From Leucogyrophana mollusca (Eukaryota; Basidiomycota; Agaricomycetes; Boletales), in assembly GCA_021014945.1 (NCBI GenBank), contig MU266768.1:2412-15896 (forward strand): a stretch of DNA of 13,485 nt, in the 5' to 3' direction. Shown in pieces: positions 1 to 8,506 of the stretch (position 1 is its first letter; the number at the start of each line of letters is the position of its first letter). The position numbers and the translations under genes were made by a program. A model generated the notes under the pieces. That model did no database searches, was not told the DNA's origin, and saw only the letters and a list, made by a program, of their open reading frames with translations.

Positions 1-433
1 GTGAGTCTATCTATCTGCAGCGCACGTACGGGTCAATCACAACTGAACGGAACATAGTCGATTTGCGTCTAAATGATGCAAAGCTGCCCTCTCCAAAAGC
101 ATTTTTAGGGAGGGCTGCTCAGCATCATAAGACAGGTAGACGGTGGCAAGAGATAAAAGAGCCTTGACGTTCACCCGAGAGTCACAAACCCATTCATAAG
201 CTCCACCGGTCCGGATCGACTTAAATACAACATTGATAACGAAAAATACGTCTTGTGGCCTCCTGCGTACTGCATCTTTTGTCGCACGCGATAATAATAC
301 TCACAGACCTGTTAAAACGGCCACGGCCTACAATGTACGGTGCAAAGATCCGGCTCGTGTCATACATAAGATCACGTCAACGTTGTAAGATATGGGCAAA
401 AATTGGAGCGAGTTCTCTGGAAGCTGGGTGCAA
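1..433. other. Non-coding flank downstream of the FunK1 gene
   Basis: No supportable gene is seen here. Short open frames on both strands lack recognisable motifs and overlap the tail of the kinase gene in other frames. The stretch probably contains the kinase 3' untranslated region (minus strand), but no clear AATAAA signal is visible. The only structure noticed is an imperfect inverted repeat at 73-128. The first bases resemble a splice donor (GTGAGT), but nothing upstream is available to test that. Confidence 0.6.
73..128. repeat. Imperfect inverted repeat (hairpin)
   Basis: The arms at 73-94 and 107-128 are complementary at 17 of 22 positions, with a 12-nt A/T-rich loop. The outer seven bases (ATGATGC / GCATCAT) pair perfectly. 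It lies about 300 bp beyond the kinase stop codon. It could be a small degenerate transposon remnant or chance; no target-site duplication was recognised. Confidence 0.35.
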
Positions 434-3129
434 TTACTCAACCTCCCTGAGCCGCTTGGGTTTGGGTTCCTCGGTAGCGAAAGATGGCGACCCAGGTCGC
501 TTCTTTTCGAGGGGCGTGGGCTGTTCAATCTCATCGGCTGGGGGTATAGCCTCCAAAGTATGTACCAGTAATTTCCGAAGTGCATTGTGGTGAAGGGGCG
601 TCCGCACATACGGCGTCAGGTCGGCTTCATGGAACGTAATCTTTTCAGGGGAGTAGGGGTCTTTCTGAGTCGAGATGCTGGCATTGGACAATATCGCTGA
701 AGGGACGTGGGATGGAAGGGATCGTGATTCGGTCTGGGCAACGTCGGGCTCCTCTGAATCTGCATGGTCGCTGAGCTGTGGAAGTGAGTTGCCGGAGCCG
801 TCCCCGTCACTGTCAGAGTTGAATCCGAAAAGGCGTTTCTCATCCTCGCGGGCAAGATGATCGGCTTCAGCTCTGACGAGCTTGCACAGCTTCCAGGCCA
901 ATCGCTGGAAAGGGTTGAAGTATGGCGAGATAGCCTGGAGAAGCATTGACGGCGCTGCCATCTGACTCCGCTTTGACGAAGCGCGGCTGTTCCAGTCCCC
1001 GTTCACCCAAACGAGGAGGGGGGTATCCCGGAATTCCTTGTCAGTTCGAAGCTGATCATGAGGTCCATTGTACAATACGAGGATGTAAATGATGACGTAG
1101 ACAATTGACTCGAGATCGTGAGCGACGGTGTGGATTTGAGCCACGGCGTTATTGGTAAACTGCATCAGAATTCCAATCGCAATGAAGGGGATAGTACCCT
1201 GTTCAAGAAATAAGAAATTAGCCGTGAAATTTTGAGTTAAACATGACTTACAGTTCGATCACCAGGAGAGATCGTGCGACCCGGCCGGTTCATCAGAGTA
1301 GCGTAATCGAAATCGACGAGTAGGCCCCGCATTGTGGCTCCAGCTGCAGTGCACTCCAAGTAAATCATCACATTATTAAGGCTGATGTCGCGATGAAGCA
1401 CGCCACGCTTTACGACGTGCAGATGAGCTGGATAATATATATACGTTAGACCATTATCCGTGTAAGGTATGGGAGACTTACCGTCAATAATGTCGACAAG
1501 GCAGCTGAGGAGTTCTCGTCTGGACGAGAACATGGTTAAGGGCCGAGCGTACGGCTGAAGTAAGAGTCGGCGATGCGCACGCGTTTCGACGTGGACTTGA
1601 TGGGAAAAGAGTTTCAGGAATTCTTCAGGTCGGCGGTTGGACGTCAGATCGCGGGGGCTTTGTTTGTGGCCACTGATCTTTACCGTCCAGGCTTTTATGA
1701 GCTTCGGTACGCCCTTGATGCCTGCAAGTCGCTTCAGTATCCTCTCCTCTCTGAGTTCCCGGTCAATATTTGTCCAGCAATCCTTGATCACGTATTGACG
1801 GGCTTTTGTTTTCACAGCCTGAATCCGATTGACGCGCCAGCACGTTGTTGCTCGCCCACGAACAACATCGCTCGAAAAGCACTTCAACCGAACGGAGTAC
1901 GTATGTTTGCCGACACGGACCGTAGGAACGAAATCCGCAAGCTCGCGGGGGATACTGACGAGTTCGACGGTTGGATCATAGCCGAGGAGATAGGAGGGGA
2001 GGTAAAGAAACGCGACGAGGACACGTACGAGCACAAGAGGGTCTTTGTGGATGTCGTATCCCCGCGTATGTACTGCGCCAGAGCGGTCAAACATACTGAC
2101 GCGGAGGAGGTATGCGCATAGGGAGAGCGCGTAGACGAATCGCCGGTTCTTCTGCACCTTGAACATGGCGTACGATTTTGCGTAGAGCGTGCGTTCCAGA
2201 GCGATCCGCCACCCCATCCTCGACAGCTCACACACCATCTGCACGTCATTCCAGGCTGCCGGCTCTGCGGAGGAGGTGGATTTTTCCGCGCTAGCTAATA
2301 CTAAGTCTGGTTTGACCGCGAGCTGCGTGCCACTCGGCGCGTGAGTCGAATGATAGCCGGACCACCGACAGGGATGAACTTGAAACGACCCCTTCTCGTC
2401 CAAACCATCATCTTTCTCTCCGTCCAGCCCTAACTCCAGTTCCCCAAAACCCTGCTTTTTCTTCGCTTTCTTCCTCTGCCTCCTCTGCTTTCTCGTCCCT
2501 CCCTCTTCTGCCACCGTATCCTCCACAATCCCCCAGAGGTTTTTCGATCTCGGAATCGGATCCCCTTCTGCCAGACCCAGGCATTGTGCGATCGCCTTTG
2601 GAAGCGCTTCGAGAAGTATGTTTAGAAACTTGGCGAGGTGAGTTTCTTCGTTTACGAGGTCTTCTGACTCTATTATCCCTCCGTGCCCGTGCGCTTGATC
2701 ACCGACACCGGTATAAATTGTCTCCATCGAACTCCCCACTTTCTTCGCAGATCTCTTCTCCTTCTTCAACTTCTGATCGCGTTTGTCATCATGCAGCATC
2801 GGCGGGAGATAAACCGAGGACCAGCACTTGGCCTGTAGGTCATAGATAGGTGCGCCATTCGCGTCTTTCAAAAGCGGGAGGAGGCGGGACACAATGTTAA
2901 CAGGGAGCTCCTCATCCGGAAACCAGTACTGTACGATATGGAAGTCGGTCGCCAATTTTATCTTGCCTTCATCAAGAACGGCGTCCGCCATCTCCTCTGC
3001 GTGCGTGGCATTCAGGTCGACGACCCCAAATTTTTGCCCAAAGTCTGGGATCGACGACATCTTGGCACGGATGGGTGTATCGAGTGTTTTGAAACGGTGG
3101 ACAATCTGGGGCGCCATGGTGAGTGTCAA
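434..3129 (-). CDS. FunK1-type fungal protein kinase, three exons
   Basis: Proposed model: complement(join(434..1198,1252..1427,1482..3129)), about 862 aa. Both introns have GTAAGT donors and CAG acceptors. The 54-nt intron at 1428-1481 keeps the frame open, but removing it creates the DIIDAHLHVVKRGVLHRDIS block typical of the family. Visible kinase features are the beta3 Lys in YVIKD (about 449), the catalytic loop HRDISLNNVM (Asp about 563), a DFD in place of DFG (588-590), and GTIPFIAIG after the second intron as the activation-segment end. The upstream KPDLVL, CELSR and FDRSG motifs match the FunK1 N-terminal half. A basic stretch (about 214-226, KQRRQRKKAKKKQ) could be a nuclear signal. 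The Ser/Pro-rich C-terminus is charged. FunK1 kinases are expanded in mushroom-forming fungi; substrates are largely unknown. The start could instead be Met at 3117 or 3060. No disabling mutation was seen. Confidence 0.85.
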
Positions 3130-3389
3130 ATCGAGTTGACAGTTGACAGGTTATTGTTCCAACAAAGTGCGGAGAGTAGCCGCGTGTACAATCCAACTTA
3201 GTATGACGTAAAGCTTCGTTCATTCACTCTGGTCAGAAAACACACTGTATCTCTATAATACAAGCGACTACTTGTCCATCGCCATTCTGTGTCAGTACCA
3301 GCAAGCCTTATGAGCTCAAGGCCCTCGCCTTCGACAGAGTTGACCGCGGCCTGTAATACTGCATCAGCGGCGAGAGCAGTACCTGAACT
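3130..3389. other. Intergenic region upstream of the kinase
   Basis: This probably contains the FunK1 promoter (minus strand). No clear TATA or CCAAT arrangement could be assigned. On the minus strand an open frame of about 60 codons runs from roughly 3387 to a stop at 3198-3200 and includes DAVLQAAVNSVEGEGLELI. It may be a further decayed piece of the EST1/SMG7-like fragment to its right, but I cannot support that strongly. Confidence 0.4.
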
Positions 3390-3890
3390 TGGCTACTTAT
3401 AACCGTGGCGGCTACGGCCATTCGACACCGCGCGAGATCAACCACCAAGCCCTGAATGACCGAAGACTCAGCTCTTTGAGTAAGCCCGTGTAGAACGTGT
3501 ACGCAAAGTATATAAAATCCTGGAGATGTTCGAGTGTGAGCAAAGAAGAAAAGGGGGCTCGCCTGAGAGTTCCCAGAAGTTCACGGAGCGCATGGGTCCA
3601 AAGACGTATGACGATGTTGTATTTGGTGGGAATGACACGCAGCGATGCGGGCACTGCGAGCGGAGAAGGCGCCGGGGGCTCCCAGAAGTTTGTGGAATGC
3701 ATGGGTCCAAAGACGTATGATGATGTTGTATTTGGTGGGAATGACGCGCAGCAATGCGGGCACTGCGAGCGGAGAAAGGGGGGGGGACTCGCCGGGGGCT
3801 CCCAGAAGTTTGTGGAATGCATGGGTCCAAAGACGTATGATGATGTTGTATTTGGTGGGAATGACGCGCAGCGATGCGGACACACTTGCT
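3390..3890 (-). pseudogene. Broken EST1/SMG7-like gene fragment with internal triplication
   Basis: Read on the minus strand, the conserved segments in order are RVIPTKYNIIIRLWTHAF (three times), then RRAPFSSLLTLEHLQDF followed by IYFAYTFYTGLL (about 3571-3490), then FRAWWL. After a frameshift near 3439 comes DLARCRMAVAA (about 3439-3407). I recognise this order (RLW..AFH.LLESLRRASF, ALEHLQDFIYYAYTFYTGLLEE, FRAGWLEALGDLARYRMAVAAM) from basidiomycete proteins of the EST1/SMG5-7 type, which act in nonsense-mediated decay and telomerase biology. The assignment is from memory of the family. Copies 2 and 3 of the repeat share a frame (120-bp spacing); copy 1 is in another frame (109-bp spacing). 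About five residues before DLAR are missing. There is no start codon context and no full-length gene, so it is a fragment. It lies directly downstream of the transposase stop, in the same orientation. Confidence 0.55.
3551..3883. repeat. Three-copy tandem repeat, about 109-120 bp units
   Basis: The cores begin with CCCAGAAGTT at 3572, 3681 and 3801 and contain GGTCCAAAGACGTATGA and TTGTATTTGGTGGGAATGAC. Copies 2 and 3 differ at one position over about 90 bp, so that duplication is recent; copy 1 is more diverged. G-rich linkers separate the cores. The linker before copy 2 is shorter, which accounts for the 109-bp rather than 120-bp spacing. Several frames are open through the array on both strands, but only the minus frames carry recognisable protein similarity. 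The 120-bp unit equals 40 codons of the fragment described above. Confidence 0.9.
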
Positions 3891-3965
3891 GCGCTGCTGG
3901 TCTGAAACATCCATTTTGTTGTTCCAAGCCTTCGTCGCTGGTTTCGCATCCGAAGCATGTCTAGA

Positions 3966-6900
3966 TTAAGCGGGTTTATACAATGCGTGGAATATCTCCT
4001 TGTCCCAGTATCGGTTGAGGAAAAACTCCGTCGAATACTCTTCACTTGTCTGCAGAGTCATGTGAGAGTTGGCCGCTCGGCCAAAACGCGGGATGAGATG
4101 CGCGGGGGATCGGATCTGTGTTAGCGGGATCACTTCGCCGGTGCGTTCACCGTTTGAACGAAGTGCACGCTTGAGAATGTGCATACGCGTGGCAGGGTCA
4201 ACGGAGGCGACGTTCAAGCGTTCGACGTAGGCGAGATACGTGTCTGAATGACGAAGAGACGTGATAGGCCGAAATATCACTCGTAAATGAGCAACAAGGT
4301 GTCCTGGAGGGGACATCAGGTGACGACGAGCAGCAGGGGATGGAAACGCACCTTCCAGCCCACTATCCGGCCAATTGAATTCAGGGTTAACATTGATGAT
4401 TACACTATCATACTTACCATACGGCCAGACTCTTGAAGGGGGAAAGGCATTGACCGCTTGCGATGGTTCAACGAGATCAGGATAATGAAACGAATGAAGC
4501 TGCAGGCGCAACTTGCACCACACCTGAATGCGCTCGAAGGGCAGATGACATCCAGCGTGAGCTTTGCGCCTGCCTCCAATGCCGTGATAGGTGACGCCGT
4601 CTTGAACGCGACTGAGATAATCCGCGAGAGCGGGACGCAAGTCACGAAGGCCAAAGGTATCCGCTGTCTTGTTCACCGTCATGTTCGTGAGTGTCGGACT
4701 GTAGGTGAGATGAAGCGCTGTAATGGGAGTTGCCAAAGTTCTGAACGGCTGGGGAGCATCGGGATGTTCGCCACGCATCAGGGCACGAGCACGGTCGAAG
4801 TAGTTCAAAGGCTTCCGATCCCCACCTTCAACCTCATCAACCTCATCGCTCTCGTCATCGTATGATAGTTCTTCCTCTTTCTCGCGAACGCGTGTTGCAA
4901 TGTCAAAACGATTACATTTGTCTTGACGATCGAGGTACCGGCAAATTTGTGGGCTGGAGTCATGGTTGTTACCGGAACGTGCAGGATCCTTGACGACAGT
5001 GATGTGAGCGTGCTCTGTGACGTCGGCAGACCAGTAAGTCAGCGCCCCGTGTGAACGAATAGCGGGCACCACCCCCTGAAGCAATTCAAGCTTCGGAATA
5101 TGCCAGTTCTCAATGGCCCCTTTTTTTCCCGCGCGAGCCTGAGCACCAATAATGGCATGTTTGTGAGCGTGGAACTGCGAGAGAGCGCGGTCGACACACT
5201 GAACGTCGGCCTCGGTGTACCGAGGCGCCTGTGCAAGATAGCGGAAATCCATCAAGGCGCTGAGAGCGGTAAGGAATGTGGTGGGAACGGCACCGGCAAT
5301 AATGCCAATTAAATACCGTTGCGCATGACGATGGTCCCGCCCGGTCGCTTTCTTAATGTTCGAGATTCCCTCCCCAAATCCACGATATCCTGAACAGGTT
5401 TGTAGCAGGGAAAACCGATAGTCGAGTTCGGTGGCGCCGACGACGGTGATACACCAGCGACGCTCGTGGTCCCAAAAGAACTTATGAAGATGGTGGAGCA
5501 GCTCGGGTAGGAGGAATAGACATGGATCAGCGTTGGTCCAATCCCGCCAAAAAGGCGCAAAAACACCGTTTAGGCGTGGCGCTTTGCACGATTCAAAGAA
5601 GAGTTCGAGGTCAGCGGGAGATGTGTAACGCGCGACCTGTGCGATCTTCGCAAGAGTTGATGCGCCTGTACGAAGTTCGTGGCGATGTGAGTCCCCAAAG
5701 TCCTTGTACATGGCCATCGTGACAGGTGATGTAAGACCAGCGACGGCAGCTATAGCGAGCTGTTCTGGGGTGTCCGCGATGTACGCGACAAGGGGAGTAA
5801 AAAAGTATCGTAGTTGTCCGGCGGGGTCGTTCAGCATGATACCAATCTTCGCAGCGATTTTGAGCGGCTCGAGGACGAGATCGAGACTTTGGTGGAGGAG
5901 ACGATCTCGAAGAACGCCTTGGATCCGCGTGTTCTTGTGCGTAAATTTTGCTACAGGAAGGAGAGCGATGAGTAAGTACGCGTTTGCGGATGTTTTATTT
6001 CGAATATCGCCGTCAAGGTTTGCAAGGCTGAGGAGGAGGGGATGCGCTGCGCGATCGCCCGTCATATTGGTGATCTGGGTCTTGTCGGAAGATAGGATGA
6101 TGCCTAAGAGCGAGGCCTCGGGTGGGAGCGATTTCTAGAGTCAACGTCAGTCCCGGCGAGCAGAAAATCAAAGTGAGAAAACTACCTTACCTGCAGATCC
6201 CAAGCGCGGTCACCAGACAACCACGAACTGTATACTCGCGATAGACGTGCGGCACAACCAAACACCTTGCGAGGCACAAATCCTATGTGTTTGGCGAATG
6301 GAGGATGGCTGAGGATCGCTTGTAAGCATTCGATGGGGTCACGGTAGAAGATGCATAGCGGACGTTTCGTCGGATATTCAGAGGTGAGATCTTGGAATTT
6401 CCACCTGGGTCCGGCAGGGAGTATCTCTATGCGGCTGCGCAGTTCTTTCGCGGTGCGAAATGACAGGGGATTTGTCTTGGTCTGCAAACAGGAATGGTCA
6501 GAAGGACGGTTGAACAGGTCATAGTACTTACCATGCGCAAGGATAGATATTCATCAATTTTCGACATGCTGAGCCCTGAACGCACCAACCACGCCGCCTT
6601 TTCCCATTCATCTCCTGACGCAAACGGGTAAAACAGGTTGTCACCTCGCTCGCCGGCGTGAAGATCGCCATCAAAGCTGTCCATGAACGTCTCCCCCACT
6701 CCAAATGTCTTTCCTACCCCTTCGAACCACTCAATCTCTTCACCATGACCGACCTCGCGCTGTGACTCACCAGCACCCTTATCCATATCCCCGTCATGAC
6801 CACCTGGATCCATCTCGTCCGCTTTGAACTCAAAGACAGGTGCGTCCACATCGTTATCCGAGCGCAGATCTTCTTGGGGGGGCGCGGGTGCGGGACGTCG

Positions 6901-7068
6901 GGGCTGAGTCATCCTGGAAGTTCTGGAGGTGCGTGTGTTATTGAACTGCCAAGCCATGCAAGCGGATGTCGGCTGATTCATGTGCTGTGCCACACGAGTT
7001 GCGTTCAGGAAACGCCGACCACAAGATGGGCAGCGCACAGTGCCACCCTTGAGCTGTGTGCGAGCCAT
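3966..7068 (-). mobile_element. Plavaka-family DNA transposon (coding core; ends not found)
   Basis: The span given is only the transposase gene. Plavaka elements are CACTA-like cut-and-paste transposons of basidiomycetes that normally carry terminal inverted repeats. I compared the flanks by eye and found no convincing terminal pair, so the true boundaries are unknown. They could lie left of the pseudogene fragment and right of the divergent small gene, in which case the later retrotransposon insertion may have separated one end from the core. Confidence 0.7.
3966..7068 (-). CDS. Plavaka transposase with N-terminal zinc finger, four exons
   Basis: Proposed model: complement(join(3966..4303,4352..6134,6191..6481,6532..7068)), about 982 aa. 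Introns of 48, 56 and 50 nt all follow GT-AG, and each join restores family sequence. Removing the 48-nt stop-free intron gives SGLEGHLVAHLRVIFRP. The N-terminus has a zinc-finger-like CPSC...H...C set (C13, C16, H29, C37), followed by a low-complexity acidic linker. NLFYPFASGDEWEKAAW leads into the transposase region, which carries RDPIECLQAIL, ILSSDKTQ (Asp about 293, a probable catalytic acid), TGDRAAHPLLLSLANL, ICRYLDRQDKCNRF and VWPYGKYDSV. A very acidic patch (DDESDEVDEVEGG) lies in the C-terminal third. It should cut and reinsert its own element in the nucleus. No frameshift or internal stop was seen once the introns are removed, so it may be functional. It starts 92 bp from a divergent small gene. 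Confidence 0.85.
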
Positions 7069-7082
7069 CTACTAATTCAACC

Positions 7083-7148
7083 CAAAGGCTTGTTCGGCAC
7101 TTACCGGGCTGGCTCAAGCCAGTCCGGTAACTGCCGAACAAGTCTTTG
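7083..7148. repeat. Near-perfect palindrome, 30-nt arms, 6-nt loop
   Basis: The arm at 7083-7112 pairs with 7119-7148 at 27 of 30 positions; the loop is CTCAAG. The core of each arm reads CTTGTTCGGCA...TTACCGG. It fills most of the 92-bp gap between two divergent ATGs (7068 minus, 7161 plus), so it lies in both 5' leaders or the shared promoter. Possible natures are a palindromic miniature insertion, a binding site for a dimeric regulator or the transposase, or an RNA hairpin in the leaders. No second copy was seen in the window. Confidence 0.85.
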
Positions 7149-7160
7149 AACAAACTCACC

Positions 7161-7920
7161 ATGCCGCTCAGTCCAAGGTCTTGTCGGCGAGGATCTACTG
7201 CGCCTCCACACTTCAATCATCCGTATCTTTTGGACCAACATTATACTCCGTCCCCTCGGGCTCGCGCTCCATCCCGCGCTCCGTCTCGCACCCCATCCCA
7301 CGCTCCGTCTCGCACTCCATCCCGCACTCCACCTCGCACTCTAACTTCTTTGTCATCCTCCCCTCCTTTGTCGCCCTTGTGGGATATTGAATCCGAGGCT
7401 TCATCTCCTCAATCTACAGTAGATGATCCACTGAGTGATTTGGAAGTTGACTCAGTAAGTCGACACTCCCACTTTATGACGATACCAGCTGATATCGACG
7501 TCTTTCAGATGACTAGTTCACACCACTCTATCGCCAATTCTGATGCCCCCAACAATCGCCTTCTTCCCGACAGCGCCGACGAAGCAGAATGCCTTCTGAG
7601 CATCGCCAGAGCCGACCTCAATATAAGTCGCGCGGAAAAGGACTTAGCTGATGGAATACACGTTCGAAATATGATGCGCGCACGGTACAGCCATTTTCAG
7701 CTGGAGAAGGCGAAGAGGAAGTTGACTAGCGCAGAGCTAGAAGTGGGCCGTGTACGTGCAGTGGCGAGGAGATGCGGCTTTGTGTGCTCGGCGGCATCTG
7801 TTGCGCCCCGACTCCCTGCATCCTCTCGAATGCATCCATGTGAGTTTCCCTTCGCTCACGTCACAACCAATTAACCAACCCGCGTGAACGCAAGGTTTCT
7901 TCACTGTCCGGCTGGATTAG
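7161..7920 (+). CDS. Small coiled-coil protein divergent from the transposase, function unknown
   Basis: The ATG at 7161 has good context (CTCACCATG). The unspliced frame runs to 7874. Two likely introns are visible: 7455-7508 (GTAAGT to TTTCAG, 54 nt, in frame, with a CTGAT branch-like motif) and 7840-7894 (GTGAGT to GCAAG, 55 nt). The resulting model join(7161..7454,7509..7839,7895..7920) gives 216 aa ending HPCFFTVRLD. Visible parts are an Arg/Ser/Thr/Pro repeat (residues about 33-60), a Ser/Asp-rich region (61-118), and a strongly charged helix predicted by eye as a coiled coil (about 120-188, with IARADLNISRAEKDLADGI and QLEKAKRKLTSAELEVGRVR). No catalytic motif is seen. Its position suggests an accessory protein of the Plavaka unit, for example a DNA-binding or regulatory partner, but this is inference. 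The second intron and the C-terminus are the least certain parts. Confidence 0.6.
7257..7340 (+). repeat. Short tandem repeat encoding Arg-Thr/Ala-Pro-Ser units
   Basis: Repeated variants of CGCACTCCATCC and CGCGCTCCGTCT, with a 12-bp period, encode RAPS/RTPS/HAPS tetrapeptides in the small divergent gene. The repeat is in frame and probably forms a disordered, phosphorylatable segment. Repeat number could vary between alleles. Confidence 0.75.
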
Positions 7921-8241
7921 GCGAAGCGGAGCTATCTATGTCTCATGTTCATGTGTATGCCTACATAACTGTTGTTCTGTGCCGTTGTCATCGAATTCAG
8001 CTGCTCATATGTTTTGGACGCTCACGCAAACTCTTTGCGCGGCTCGGAAATTTTGTTTGATTCACTGACACTGTTTGACTGGTAAACTGTATTTGTCTGT
8101 ATATATGTAAGTCCGTCTGTCTGGGAATCTGTAAGTCTGTCAGTAGTCTGTCGCGCTCTGTAGAATTCCTGTAGGCATTGTGTGGCTGGAAAATGGCTGT
8201 GCCAAAATGGCTAGTTTGCTGATGTTGGAACAATGTGCTAT
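7921..8241. other. Non-coding gap with CTGT-rich low-complexity tract
   Basis: No gene is supported. It probably holds the 3' untranslated region of the small plus-strand gene. From about 8070 to 8160 there are many CTGT/GTCTGT words at irregular spacing and a short TATATATG. A 176-codon open frame on the minus strand crosses from here into the LTR, has no conserved motif, and looks accidental. The last five bases, GCTAT (8237-8241), are the candidate target-site sequence next to the retrotransposon. Confidence 0.5.
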
Positions 8242-8506
8242 TGGAAAACCGCCGGAGCGGGAAACACTGAAATCGGACGGAAAGAACGTTGACAAGAGTG
8301 TGGGATTGCAATCGCGGGGGAATTAATGATGATAATACATGAATGAGTGTCCCGTACTTATAGGTCGACGAGAGTGCTATCAAACAGGAAACAACAGATG
8401 TTGGGGACCAATGAGAGGCGGGATGACGTCGATACGACGACGTCGAGATGACGAGGTGGGTGTGATGACGTCGGAATATATGTGATGCGTAAGTGGCACG
8501 CTTACA
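8242..8506 (-). repeat. Left (3') LTR of the chromovirus, 265 bp
   Basis: The LTR begins TGGAAAACC and ends GCTTACA on the plus strand, so it has TG...CA ends. The left boundary is fixed by the exact match to 13391 onward. The right boundary is inferred from the TG that follows the polypurine tract on the element strand. It contains a TATA-like box, a CCAAT box and three TGACGTC-type motifs in the U3 part. Confidence 0.88.
8356..8472 (-). promoter_or_regulatory. LTR U3 promoter elements: TATA-like, CCAAT and CRE-like sites
   Basis: On the element strand CTATAAGT lies at 8363-8356. Upstream of it are a CCAAT (plus-strand 8408-8412) and three CRE-like sites: TGACGTC at 8424-8430, CGACGTC at 8438-8444 and TGACGTC at 8466-8472. 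TGACGTCA is the usual site of ATF/CREB-type bZIP factors, which in fungi often respond to stress. The same elements in the promoter-active 5' LTR would lie just beyond the right edge of the window. Confidence 0.5.

Noticed and set aside
1573..2121. 182-codon plus-strand open frame inside the kinase gene
   Set aside because: It is antisense to conserved kinase sequence, has no family resemblance, and is explained as a shadow.
3551..3883. CRISPR-like array
   Set aside because: There are only three units of about 110-120 bp, with near-identical linkers and protein similarity, in a eukaryotic context; no short repeat/unique spacer pattern exists.
3497..3964. Open plus-strand frames over the tandem repeat, with MGPKTYDDVVFGGND and CGHC units, as a novel repeat protein
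   Set aside because: The minus strand carries recognisable protein similarity that continues into the adjacent single-copy region. The plus frames are shadows kept open by lack of stops in the GC-rich repeat, and they shift between copies.
4358..4425. Possible additional intron starting at GTAAGT near 4423 in the transposase
   Set aside because: Keeping the sequence preserves the family pattern WPYGKYDSVI...WPDSGLEG, whereas removing it would delete it.
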